Shown piece after piece: positions 39,025 to 48,426 of a stretch of DNA of 64,000 nucleotides (position 1 is the first letter of the stretch; every line of letters begins with the position of its first letter). Source of the DNA: an uncultured Flavobacteriaceae bacterium (GTDB lineage: Bacteria; Bacteroidota; Bacteroidia; Flavobacteriales; Flavobacteriaceae). The notes below the pieces were generated by a model, which saw only the letters and a program-made list of their open reading frames with translations, did no database searches and was not told where the DNA came from. Made by a program: the position numbers and the translations under genes. Location: the NCBI GenBank assembly GCA_905182575.1, contig CAJJCA010000025.1, positions 1-64,000 on the forward strand, given 5' to 3'.

Positions 39025-39714
39025 ATGAACTTATCTGAAAACAAAACTAAAAACTGGAATGAAGTAAAAGCCAATGACTCCTGGGCTTTATTTAAAATAA
39101 TGGGGGAATTCGTCAATGGATACGAAAAAATGAGTGCCATTGGACCCTGCATTTCTGTTTTTGGATCTGCACGAACAGCCCCAGACCATCCACAATACAA
39201 ACTAGCCGTTGAGATTTCAGAAGCTATCGTAGAATCGGGATTAGGCGTCATCACTGGTGGTGGACCAGGAATCATGGAGGCTGCAAACAAAGGAGCCAGA
39301 AATGCAGGAGGAACCTCGGTTGGCCTAAACATCAACCTTCCTTTCGAACAAAAACATAACGAGTTCATTGATCAAGATAAATTGATGAATTTTGAGTATT
39401 TTTTTGTTAGAAAAGTAATGTTTATAAAATACTCCCAAGGTTTTGTGGTTATGCCAGGAGGCTTAGGAACTCTTGATGAACTTTTCGAAGCACTTACCTT
39501 GATTCAAACAAAAAAAATAAAACGATTCCCCATCCTCCTCGTCGGAAAAGAGTTTTGGTCTGGAATGATAGGATGGATTAAAGACGTGCTTTTAAGGGAA
39601 AACAAAATCAACCCTGAAGATCTTGATCTTGTAAAAGTGGTAGACACGAAAGATGAGGTTATTGAATGTCTGGAAGAGTTTTATAAAAAAGAATACTTTA
39701 GACCTAATTTTTAA
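39025..39714 (+). CDS. LOG family protein (TIGR00730; lysine decarboxylase-like Rossmann fold)
   Basis: Intact 229-residue protein. LOG motifs: ISVFGSARTAPDHPQY, VITGGGPGIMEAANKGA and the catalytic PGGLGTLDELFEALTLIQTKK (PGGxGTxxE). Family members hydrolyse nucleoside 5'-monophosphates, such as cytokinin riboside phosphates, to base and ribose 5-phosphate. Older 'lysine decarboxylase' labels are not supported. Placed between uvrA and the M1-like gene on the same strand with short gaps, so possibly one transcript. Confidence 0.93.
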   Translation: MNLSENKTKNWNEVKANDSWALFKIMGEFVNGYEKMSAIGPCISVFGSARTAPDHPQYKLAVEISEAIVESGLGVITGGGPGIMEAANKGARNAGGTSVGLNINLPFEQKHNEFIDQDKLMNFEYFFVRKVMFIKYSQGFVVMPGGLGTLDELFEALTLIQTKKIKRFPILLVGKEFWSGMIGWIKDVLLRENKINPEDLDLVKVVDTKDEVIECLEEFYKKEYFRPNF

Positions 39715-39724
39715 AGCGTAAACT

Positions 39725-42515
39725 ATTAAAAAGAAGTTACTGTTCTTAATTGCCTTTTGCATAGGAATTTATTCTTTTGCTCAGGATTCTATTGATTATA
39801 AAATCAATGGAGAAATTGATTTTGAAAATAATAAAATTCAAATTCACCAAAATCTATCTTTCACAAATCCTGCTTTAAAGCCACTTGATACCATTTTCCT
39901 TACAGATTGGGCGAATTCGTTTTCTAGTAAAAAAACACCCTTGGCCAAAAGAGCAGTTGAAGAATATGATCGGAAAATTCACATTTCCAATAAAAAGAAA
40001 CTTGGTTATACCGAAATAATCGCCATTAGTGCCTCAGGCGAAGAATTAGCTTGGGAGAGACTGAATGACCAGCAAGACATTATTAGGATTGTTTTGAAGC
40101 GTCCATTAGGGGTTGGACAACGAATAAAACTGAACCTTGATTACCTTATAAAGCTACCAGATGCAAGGTTTACTGGATATGGGCGGGACAACGACCAAAT
40201 AAACCTTAGGTATTGGAACCTATCGCTTAGTCCATTCTTCAACGAAGAATGGCATAATTACAGCAACATAAATATTACTGATTACAGCATTCAACATGCA
40301 AACTATGAGGTGCAATTTACTTCAAACAAAAAACTGAATATTTTTAGTAATTTAAATAATATTGATTCAAAAAATGAAAATCATTTTCATTTTTCAGGAA
40401 CTCAAAAAAAAGAAGCAGAATTCGTAATCACCGCTGAGGATCAATTTGAAACTTTCTTAATTAATGATCAAAAAATAATAGAAACCAATTTCTTCTTGGG
40501 ATTCGATGATAAGCAGGAGGTGCAAAAGACCCTAGAGAAGATTGATGGCTTTGTTTCAAGTTTAATTGGAAAGGAACAAGACGGTAAAACATTAGTTCCG
40601 CTTCGGACTTATTCAAATAATCCTTTTTATGGATTAAATGATTTACCAAAAATTCTGAGCCCCTTTGAAAAAGATTTTTTATCAGAAATTAGTTTTTTAA
40701 AAACTTATTTACACCATTACCTCAATCAGAGTATTAGTGTTGACTTAAGAGAAAAGCATTGGTTAATTGGAGGCTTGCAAACCTATCTGATCATAAAGTA
40801 TATAGAGAAATTCTATCCCAATAAAAAATATTTAGGACGGATTGCTGACTTTAAACTTTTGAAGGGATACGTGTTTTCTGATTTAAAATTCAATGAAGGG
40901 TTTATCTTCTACTCTGAATTTATGGTTCGAAACAACCTTCATCAGTCAGACTTTACCTCAAAAGAGCAATTGATAAAATTTAATGAAAAAATTGCTTCCC
41001 CCTACCACGTCGCCATCGGGTTTCGGTTTTTAGAAGAATACATTGGTACGGAGGTCATGAAAACAGCAATTAAGGAATACATCAAAACTTCCAATGCTGA
41101 GACTGATTTTATCAAAATCATAAAAAGCAAAACTGAGAAAGACATAAATTGGTTTGACAAAACTTATTTAAGTAGCAGAAAGGCAATGGATTTTTCCATT
41201 GAAAAAGTGACAAAAGTAAACGACAGCTTAAAAATTGATGTTTTAAGTAAAAACGGGAGTAAAATTCCGTTTTTAATCAGCCAAGTTAAAAAAGACAGTT
41301 TATTAGATTTAAAATGGCATGAATCCAAAGGTGAAATTACTCAAATCACAGTAAAAAACCTGTCTGGAGATTATGTAGCCTTAAACCCAGAATTTAGATT
41401 GCCGGAAACCAATTCGAGGAATAATTGGAGGTTCATGAAGAATAAAGTCAATTTTAAACCCATTCATTTTAGTTTATTTAAAGATTATGAAACTCCAAAA
41501 AAAACACAATTGTTTTTTATGCCTGATATAAATTACAGTCTTTATGATGGCATAGTAATCGGATCAAAATTTTATAATAAAGGGGTTACATTTAATAAAT
41601 TAAATTTAGAATTAAAGCCGCTTTATTCATCAGAAGAAAACACTTTGGTTGGAAGTTTTGGAGGTTCCTATGTCTTTCAGAATGAGGAAAAAAGGAATTT
41701 CAGAACTCAAATAAACATCTCTGCAAGTAGCTATTTTTATGATAAAAAATTACGTTATCAAATTCTGGTCCCAGGGATCGCTTTTTATTTTAGAACTCCT
41801 GATTTAAGATCTAACAAAAGGCATTATTTAAGTTTGTTTTATTACGATGTCGAAAGGGAGGGATCAATCGATGCGGATCCTAATTATAAAATATTCAATT
41901 TTAGACATAATTTTACAAACAGAAATGCGATCTATGATTTTAAGACAGAAAGTAGTTTTCAGGTCTCAGATCAGTTTGGAAAGGTTGATTTTACAGCTGA
42001 ATTAAGAAAACTCCTCACCAACGGAAGACAACTGGGAATTAGGTTTTTTGCCGGTAAATTCTTGTGGCATGATCAAATTTCAACTAAATTTTTTGATTTT
42101 AATTCTCGTGCGTCCCAAAGACTATCTGTTTAGATACAATTATTTTGGTAGGTCAGAAAATGATGGGATTTTTAGTCAACAAATAGTAATGGCAGAAGGA
42201 GGGTTTAAATCAATTCACAATCCCAGTTCTGCAAACGACTACCTGCTCTCCACCAATCTAACTTTGGGGGTTTGGAAATGGGTTGAAGTCTATGCAGATA
42301 TTGGTTTGGTGAAAAATAAAAATACTAAAGCAAAATCATTTTTTAGTTCTGGAATTCGATTGAATATGGTTCCTGATTATTTGGAAATCTTTTTTCCTGT
42401 TTACGGATCTGATGGATTTGCATTCGATGAAACTCCCTATGAGCAAAAAATCAGATTTATCCTTACTTTAAGCTCTAATAAATTATTTACGTTGTTTTCC
42501 CGAAAATGGTTTTAA
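39725..42515 (+). CDS. Secreted M1/gluzincin-like protein lacking HExxH; ATT at the start position, one frameshift
   Basis: The frame is closed by TAA at 39719 and then reads ACT ATT AAA AAG AAG TTA. It gives a clear signal peptide (KKKLLFLIAFCIGIYSFAQ) with no ATG, GTG or TTG in front, so ATT at 39725 is the only reasonable start, or a changed ATG. The body has M1-like N-terminal beta regions and a helical part (LREKHWLIGGLQTYLIIKYIEKFYP) that corresponds to the WLNEG helix of M1 peptidases. No HExxH or GxMEN motif is visible. A beta-rich C-terminal part follows. A break near 42110 shifts the last 130 residues (PKDYLFRYNYFGRSENDG). Repaired length is about 930 residues. Possibly a non-catalytic relative; function unknown. 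Confidence 0.75.
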
Positions 42516-42581
42516 ACCCACTGGTGAATAGGGAAACAAATAGTCTAGTGAGAATACTTTATTAGTCCTGTTAAAATTTTG

Positions 42582-42589
42582 TATTTTTG
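42582..42589 (+). promoter_or_regulatory. Candidate -7 box TATTTTTG for the E1 gene
   Basis: Exact TAnnTTTG match ending 9 nt before the ATG at 42599. The in-frame TTG at 42587 overlaps this box and is therefore an unlikely start. Confidence 0.45.
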
Positions 42590-42598
42590 CACAGCGAA

Positions 42599-45010
42599 AT
42601 GGAAAATGAAATTAAAGAAAATCTTATTGTCTTAAGTCAAAATGAATACAAAAATCGTGTTCTAAAAGACTTTAGAATTATTTCACTAAGTCGTATCTGT
42701 AGTGTTCTAGGTAGACGCGAGGTGCTTACTGGAAAGGGGAAGTTTGGTATTTTTGGAGACGGAAAAGAGGTTGCGCAGATTGCCTTAAACCACTTTTTCA
42801 ATAAAGGTGATTTTCGATCTGGATATTATCGCGATCAAACTTTCATGATCGCACAGGGTTTTTTAAGTCCGCAACAACTATTCGCAGCGCTTTATGCACA
42901 TCCTGATATTGATCATGAGCCCATGTCAGCCGGAAGGCAAATGGGAGCACATTTTTCCACGACACTTGTTAATGAAAAAGGAGAATGGCTCGATCAAATT
43001 AATTTAAAAAACCACATTTCTGATATTTCGCCAACTGCTGGTCAAATTCCTCGCTTGGTTGGACTTGCTCAGGCCTCTAAAATCTATCGATCACTAAAAA
43101 TAGACGGAAGTAAGAAGTTTTCAAAAAATGGAAATGAAATTGCTTGGGGTACTATCGGAAATGCCAGTACCAGTGAGGGAATGTTTTTTGAGGGAATCAA
43201 TGCCGCGGGAGTTCTTCAAATCCCCATGGTAATTAGTGTTTGGGATGATGGTTATGGCATTTCAGTTGAAAACAAACAACACACTGTTAAAGAAAGTATT
43301 TCAGCGGCACTAGATGGTTTTAGAGCTTCTGAAGAAAGTAATGGAATTGAAATTCTAACCGTCAACGGTTGGGATTATCCTGCACTAATCAAAATCTATT
43401 CTTATGCTGCCAAAATAGCAAGAGAAAAACACACCCCTGTTTTAGTTCACGTCTTAGAGCTTACACAACCGCTAGGTCATTCTAGTAGTGGTTCGCATGA
43501 AAGGTATAAGTCAAAAGAAAGACTTAATTGGGAGAAAGAAAATGACTGTAACGTGAAAATGAGAGAATGGATACTTTCTAACGGAATCGCCACAGAAAAG
43601 GATCTTAAATTAATTGAAAAAGAAGTAACGGAAGAAGTTCGCTCGGCCAGACTTAGGGCTTGGAGTGAATATCAAGCGCCGATTATTATAATAAAAAAAG
43701 AAGTTAATGTTTTTTTAGATCAATTTTTATCACAATCTAACAACGATGTTGCGTTGAAAATGATCCGTAAAAATCTTAATGAAAAGACAGAGTTATTTTA
43801 TCATGATATTGTTTCTGCCGCAAGACAGTCTCTTCCTCTTCTGATTAGGAATAAATTAAACAATACAAATGACTTTAAGCGTTGGTTAAAAAATTTAAAG
43901 GCAAACCTTCAGGATAAATTTTCATCTCATCTTTACAGCGAAGGGACTAATGGAACCTCGCATGTTGTTTCTTCAAAACCAATCTACGAAAAAGACGCAC
44001 CACTTATCGACGGTCGAGTCATTTTGCGAGATAACTTTGACAAACTCCTTGAAAAATATGATCGCCTGATTATTTTCGGAGAAGACAGCGGTAAAATTGG
44101 AGGGGTAAATCAGGGATTAGAAGGGTTACAAGAAAAATACAACGACATTCGAGTTGCGGACACAGGAATCCGTGAAGCAACCATTGTGGGGCAAGGAATA
44201 GGCATGGCTTTAAGAGGATTAAGACCAATTGCTGAAATTCAATATTTAGATTATATTCTTTATTGTATTCACACCTTGAGTGATGATTTGGCTTCCCTCA
44301 GCTACAGAACCAAAGGAAGACAATTGGCGCCTCTAATCATCCGCACACGTGGACACCGCCTTGAAGGAATTTGGCATTCGGGTTCCCCAATGGCTGCAAT
44401 GATTCATTTGCTAAGAGGAATCCATATTGTTGTTCCTAGAAATATGACGCAAGCTGCTGGTTTTTACAATACCCTAATGAGAGCCAATCAACCTGCCATT
44501 GTTGTTGAATCGCTAAATGGTTATAGATTAAAAGAAAAAATGCCATCCAATTTGGGTGATTTTTGCCTTCCTGTTGGAGAGGTTGAACTATTAAAAACGG
44601 GAAAAGACATCACCTTAGTTTCTTATGGTTCCACACTCAGAATGGTTCATAAGGTGGCCCAAAAATTAATGGGTTATGATATTGATGCTGAAGTCATCGA
44701 TATACAAACACTCATTCCTTTTGACTTGGAGGGTGCGATCAAAGAAAGCATTGCCAAAACGAATAAGCTTCTGATCATTGACGAAGACATGCCAGGTGGT
44801 GGCGCTGCTTATATTTTACAACAACTCCTAGAAAATCAAAAAATATACCCACTTCTGGACAGTGAACCTCAATTGTTATCGGCTAAAGAACATCGAACTG
44901 CTTATGCCGAAGACGGTGATTACTTCTCAAAACCTTCTGAAGATGATGTTTTTGAAAAGGTTTATGGCTTAATGCATGAATCAAACCCCAATAAATATCC
45001 GGCCATTTAA
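42599..45010 (+). CDS. 2-oxoacid (branched-chain) dehydrogenase E1, alpha and beta subunits fused
   Basis: Intact; the ATG at 42599 gives about 803 residues. The alpha half has GYYRDQTFMIAQG, GRQMGAHFS and the ThDP motif GNASTSEGMFFEGINAAGV...WDDGYGISV. The beta half (from about residue 455) has IIFGEDSGKIGGVNQGL, VADTGIREATIVGQGIGMAL, GRQLAPLIIRTRGHRLEGIWHSG and LLIIDEDMPGGGAAYI. Bacteroidetes commonly fuse the two E1 subunits in this way. The enzyme decarboxylates branched-chain 2-oxoacids and passes the acyl group to lipoyl-E2, giving branched acyl-CoA starters for iso fatty acids. Convergent with holA, 0-bp gap. Confidence 0.93.
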   Translation: MENEIKENLIVLSQNEYKNRVLKDFRIISLSRICSVLGRREVLTGKGKFGIFGDGKEVAQIALNHFFNKGDFRSGYYRDQTFMIAQGFLSPQQLFAALYAHPDIDHEPMSAGRQMGAHFSTTLVNEKGEWLDQINLKNHISDISPTAGQIPRLVGLAQASKIYRSLKIDGSKKFSKNGNEIAWGTIGNASTSEGMFFEGINAAGVLQIPMVISVWDDGYGISVENKQHTVKESISAALDGFRASEESNGIEILTVNGWDYPALIKIYSYAAKIAREKHTPVLVHVLELTQPLGHSSSGSHERYKSKERLNWEKENDCNVKMREWILSNGIATEKDLKLIEKEVTEEVRSARLRAWSEYQAPIIIIKKEVNVFLDQFLSQSNNDVALKMIRKNLNEKTELFYHDIVSAARQSLPLLIRNKLNNTNDFKRWLKNLKANLQDKFSSHLYSEGTNGTSHVVSSKPIYEKDAPLIDGRVILRDNFDKLLEKYDRLIIFGEDSGKIGGVNQGLEGLQEKYNDIRVADTGIREATIVGQGIGMALRGLRPIAEIQYLDYILYCIHTLSDDLASLSYRTKGRQLAPLIIRTRGHRLEGIWHSGSPMAAMIHLLRGIHIVVPRNMTQAAGFYNTLMRANQPAIVVESLNGYRLKEKMPSNLGDFCLPVGEVELLKTGKDITLVSYGSTLRMVHKVAQKLMGYDIDAEVIDIQTLIPFDLEGAIKESIAKTNKLLIIDEDMPGGGAAYILQQLLENQKIYPLLDSEPQLLSAKEHRTAYAEDGDYFSKPSEDDVFEKVYGLMHESNPNKYPAI

Positions 45011-46012
45011 TTAAGCTGCAAAGATCTTAATGATCATGTCTTGCAAAACGCCCTGATGATTAATGGTTTTAACCCCAACTCCTTTACTTTTAAGATCTGC
45101 TTCTAGTATAAAAGTAAGCGCCCGACTCGATTGTTTCATGTTAAAGAACCTGCTAGCTTGTTCATAATCCTTAACGAAAAATGGATTAACACCCAACACA
45201 GATGCAGCACTCTTTTTATCTGAAAGACCATGAAACATAAGTAATCGTCTGAAAAAAGTATACATCCCCCCTATTGTAAGCACCAAAGGATGGCTCTTTG
45301 GATTTTCCGCCATGTATTTAATGATCGTTGCACATTTTGAAAAATCACGAATTCCAAGGGCTTTGTACAACTCAAAATTATTATAATCCTTACTAAACCC
45401 AACATGCTTTTCAATCAATTCAGGGGTGATTAGCGTGCCTTCGGGAAGAATGATTTTAAGCTTTTCAATTTCATTTTGGATTTTGTTTAAATCATTTCCC
45501 AAAGCCTCCTCAAGTAACTGTAGTCCACGCTCATCTACTTTGAGAATCATCAATTGAATTCTTTTTTTAATCCATGGCCCTATTTGATTGTCATACAATT
45601 TTTTGGACTCTAGTATTTCGCCAAAATTATTTGCTGCCTTATATAACTTTTTGCGCTTGTCAAATGCTTTGTGCTTGTAACAAAGTACCAGTATTGTTTT
45701 GGACTGAAAGTTGGACAAATAATCCGCTATTAAATCCAAAGAACGATCCATATGCTGTGCCTCTCGAACCACAACCAAATGGTAGGGAGCTAGCATCGGG
45801 AAACGCTTTGCAGTCTCAACCACTTGTGAGGCATCTACGTCTTTACCGTAGAAAAGAGAATAGTCAAACGATTTAGAGGATTCATCAATCAGACGATCTG
45901 TCAACAAAGCTTCAACTTGGTCGATAAAATAAGCCTCAGTTCCAGAGAGTAAATAAAATGGCGCATAATCTCCTTTGGAAATTGTGGACATTAACTGCTT
46001 AAATTCGCGCAT
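45011..46012 (-). CDS. holA: DNA polymerase III subunit delta
   Basis: Intact 333-residue protein. HolA signs: PFYLLSGTEAYFIDQVEALL, RFPMLAPYHLVVVREAQ, GPWIKKRI, LLEEALGNDLNKIQNEIEKL and the C-terminal region VLGVNPFFVKDYEQASRFF. Delta is the clamp-opening subunit of the clamp loader. The start at 46012 is divergent from the HsdR_N-like gene, an arrangement commonly seen in flavobacteria. Confidence 0.93.
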   Translation of the reverse strand: MREFKQLMSTISKGDYAPFYLLSGTEAYFIDQVEALLTDRLIDESSKSFDYSLFYGKDVDASQVVETAKRFPMLAPYHLVVVREAQHMDRSLDLIADYLSNFQSKTILVLCYKHKAFDKRKKLYKAANNFGEILESKKLYDNQIGPWIKKRIQLMILKVDERGLQLLEEALGNDLNKIQNEIEKLKIILPEGTLITPELIEKHVGFSKDYNNFELYKALGIRDFSKCATIIKYMAENPKSHPLVLTIGGMYTFFRRLLMFHGLSDKKSAASVLGVNPFFVKDYEQASRFFNMKQSSRALTFILEADLKSKGVGVKTINHQGVLQDMIIKIFAA

Positions 46013-46040
46013 CTTAAAAAATTATATGCAATTTTGTAAT

Positions 46041-46478
46041 ATGGAAAAATTAAATTTTCCCGATTATTTATTTTCGCTTAAAAGTAAGGAAAATAAACCC
46101 TACATTTTTGATGTCATTCGAAAAAAATGGTTGGTTCTTACTCCTGAAGAATGGGTGAGACAGCACTGCGTTCATTTACTGATCAATGATAAGAATCATC
46201 CCGCATCTCTTATTCAAGTTGAAAAAACCATTGAAGTAAATCAGACTAAAAAGCGCTATGATCTAATTGCTTATAACAAAAACAAAGAAGTTGAAATTCT
46301 TGTAGAGTGCAAGTCGCCTGCGGTTACGATCACTCAGAAAACCTTTGATCAAATCGCACAATATAACTTTACTTTAAAAAGTAAATATCTTATGATCACC
46401 AATGGAATAAAACATTATTATTGCCAAATGGATTTTGATAAAAAAAGCTATACCTTCTTAAAGGAACTTCCCCAATAA
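46041..46478 (+). CDS. Stand-alone HsdR N-terminal-like (PD-(D/E)xK) protein
   Basis: Intact, about 145 residues from ATG 46041 (MEKLNFPDYLF); an ATG at 46026 is also possible. It matches the type I restriction enzyme R-subunit N-terminal family (HSDR_N_2): VLTPEEWVRQHCVHLL, then the nuclease core KRYDLIAYN...EILVECKSPAVTITQKTFDQIAQYN with the D and ExK residues, and YLMITNG. There is no helicase domain and no hsdM/hsdS nearby, so it is not a working type I restriction system. In flavobacteria it commonly sits beside holA. A DNA-maintenance role is inferred from the fold and the neighbour only. Confidence 0.87.
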   Translation: MEKLNFPDYLFSLKSKENKPYIFDVIRKKWLVLTPEEWVRQHCVHLLINDKNHPASLIQVEKTIEVNQTKKRYDLIAYNKNKEVEILVECKSPAVTITQKTFDQIAQYNFTLKSKYLMITNGIKHYYCQMDFDKKSYTFLKELPQ

Positions 46479-46494
46479 TGAAAAAATAATAAAA

Positions 46495-47325
46495 ATGAGA
46501 GTGGCAATTGTAATATTAAATTGGAATGGTGAAGCACTTTTGCGCCGTTTTTTACCCGCAGTGGTAAATAACTCCCCAGAAGCAACGATCCATGTCATTG
46601 ACAATAACTCCTACGATGGTTCAATGCGTTACAATGTTCAAATCCTATAGCAGAACCAGATTTTATTAAACCAAAATCATGGATATGCTAGGGGGTATAA
46701 TGAAGGTTTGAAAGAAATCGACGCCGATTTGGTTTGTTTGTTAAACAATGACATAAAAGTACAATCTGGATGGATGCCGCCTGTAATTGATCATTTTATA
46801 AAAAACGAAAACACGGTTATTGCCCAACCCCACCTGATGGATTTAAATAATCCAAATAAATTTGAATATGCCGGAGCAGCCGGTGGATATATCGATCGTT
46901 TGGGCTATCCCTATTGCAGAGGGCGCATATTTAAAGAGCTCGAAGAAGATGATGGGCAATTTGATACAGATAAAAAAATATTTTGGGCCAGTGGCGCATG
47001 CTTTTTTATTCGATTGCAAGAATTTAGGTCATTGGGAGGGTTTGACGCAAACTTTTTTGCACATCAAGAAGAAATAGACTTGTGTTGGCGTGCGTTCAAT
47101 GAAGGGTTTGAAACAATGTCTATTTCGACTTCAAAGGTTTATCATTTGGGTGGAGGAACATTGCGTCCTTCCTATCAGAAGAGCTTTTTAAACTTTAGAA
47201 ACTCATTATTTTTACTCTATAAAAATTTACCTGAAAAAGTATTTTTTAGAATATTCGAACGAATGATTTGGGATGGTGTAGCTGTTTTTTATTTTTTAAT
47301 AAAACTTGAATTTAGATTATTTTAA
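46495..47325 (+). CDS. GT2 family glycosyltransferase with an in-frame TAG and a truncated C-terminus
   Basis: The start is ATG at 46495 (MRVAIVILNWNGEALLRRFL). GT2 motifs: HVIDNNSYDGS, NHGYARGYNEGL, LLNNDIKVQSGW (DxD-like), FFAHQEEIDLCWRAFNEGF and KVYHLGGGTLRPSY. A TAG at 46648-46650 lies in the same frame, and distances to conserved motifs are kept; it is one substitution or two cancelling indels. The gene ends at FRLF, inside the first diverged unit of an 18-bp repeat, 50-70 residues short of usual family length. Homologues add a C-terminal segment here. It probably transfers sugars in envelope or exopolysaccharide synthesis. Confidence 0.82.
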
Positions 47326-48370
47326 GAATTTATATTATTTTAAGAATTTATATTATTTTAAGAATTTATATTATTTTAAGAATTTATATTATTTTAAGAA
47401 TTTATATTATTTTAAGAATTTATATTATTTTAAGAATTTATATTATTTTAAGAATTTATATTATTTTAAGAATTTATATTATTTTAAGAATTTATATTAT
47501 TTTAAGAATTTATATTATTTTAAGAATTTATATTATTTTAAGAATTTATATTATTTGTACTTCCATTCTCTATCACAAAAAAAGTATGCTGAACTAGAAA
47601 CATTACAGCAAAACACTAAAGAATTACTTGATTCTGCTACCGTAAAACTTAACACTTGTAACGAAGAAAAAGAAGCTTGTGATGCAAGTCTTGCTTCGAT
47701 TCAAGAACAAGTAAAGTTTTTGAAAGCAAACAATCAAGATTTAATCAACAACATCGGAAACCTCACAACACTTTCTCAAAAAGGTGCTGAAAATCTTGAA
47801 ATGTCTCTTGAGAGCATGAAAGAAAAAGATGTACGTATCCAACGCATGCAAGATGCTGTTACTAAGAAAGATTCTGTTACGCTTGCTCTAGTTACAAGCC
47901 TGAAAGGTGTATTAGGAAACTTGAGTGATGATGACATCCAAATCAATGTAGAAAAAGGTGTTGTTTATGTTTCAATTTCTGATAAATTACTTTTCAGAAG
48001 CGGAAGCTACACGGTTACAAAACAAGCAAAAGATGTCTTAGGAAAAGTGGCAAAGGTCGTAAATGACAAGCCTGAACTTGAATTTATGGTTGAAGGTCAC
48101 ACTGACAACGTTCCAATCAAATCTGATGGAATCGTAGACAACTGGGATCTTTCTGTAAAGAGAGCCACAGCTGTTGTTCGTATTCTTGAAAAAGACTTTG
48201 ATGTAGCTCCTGCTCGTATGACTGCTGCTGGTAGAAGTTACTATGCACCATTGATGGAGAATGATTCTCCTTCAAACAGAGCTAAAAACAGAAGAACTCG
48301 TATTGTTGTTCTTCCTAAATTAGATCAGTTTTACGATCTAATCGAACAAGGAATGAAAGCTGCTAAATAG
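47306..48370 (+). CDS. OmpA-family lipoprotein whose N-terminus has been replaced by the tandem repeat
   Basis: The true protein begins around position 47570 with SQKKYAELE, which in homologues directly follows the lipobox cysteine (SCVSxKKY). Then comes a coiled coil (LETLQQNTKELLDSATVKLNTCNEEKEA...) and a C-terminal OmpA/MotB peptidoglycan-binding domain: FMVEGHTDNVPIKS, NWDLSVKRATAVVRIL, AAGRSYYAP, NRAKNRRTRIVVLPKL. In front, the open frame runs through the 18-bp repeat as tandem YFKNLY with a TTG at 47306, so no signal peptide or lipobox is present. As read it could not be exported. It likely tethers the outer membrane to peptidoglycan. Confidence 0.85.
   Translation: MNLDYFKNLYYFKNLYYFKNLYYFKNLYYFKNLYYFKNLYYFKNLYYFKNLYYFKNLYYFKNLYYFKNLYYFKNLYYFKNLYYLYFHSLSQKKYAELETLQQNTKELLDSATVKLNTCNEEKEACDASLASIQEQVKFLKANNQDLINNIGNLTTLSQKGAENLEMSLESMKEKDVRIQRMQDAVTKKDSVTLALVTSLKGVLGNLSDDDIQINVEKGVVYVSISDKLLFRSGSYTVTKQAKDVLGKVAKVVNDKPELEFMVEGHTDNVPIKSDGIVDNWDLSVKRATAVVRILEKDFDVAPARMTAAGRSYYAPLMENDSPSNRAKNRRTRIVVLPKLDQFYDLIEQGMKAAK
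47308..47556 (+). repeat. Perfect 18-bp tandem repeat, about 13 copies
   Basis: The unit ATTATTTTAAGAATTTAT is repeated 13 times without a mismatch from 47316 to 47549, followed by a 7-base partial copy. An imperfect first copy (47308-47325) is the last codons of the glycosyltransferase gene, differing by G for T. The unit is a multiple of three: in the OmpA frame it reads YFKNLY without stops, and in the glycosyltransferase frame it reads EFILF plus a TAA stop each time. It replaces the expected glycosyltransferase C-terminus and OmpA signal peptide. Confidence 0.95.
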
Positions 48371-48395
48371 TTTTATCCTATACTTTATATATAAA

Positions 48396-48426
48396 AAAGC
48401 TGCCTTTTTAAGGTAGCTTTTTTTTT
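48396..48426 (+). terminator. Rho-independent terminator after the OmpA gene (bidirectional)
   Basis: A stem AAAGCTGCC / GGTAGCTTT (one G-T pair) with a TTTTTAA loop, followed by T8. On the other strand the loop is flanked by a T run too, so it can also end the convergent tsaC transcript. Confidence 0.8.

Noticed and set aside
46041-46478. Type I restriction-modification locus
   Set aside because: Only the N-terminal nuclease domain is present. There is no helicase part, hsdM or hsdS in the window.
47316-47556. CRISPR array or surface-repeat protein at the 18-bp repeat
   Set aside because: There are no spacers, the units are directly abutting and all identical, and no cas gene is present. 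The YFKNLY stretch has no signal peptide and joins an unrelated OmpA protein at a non-family position.
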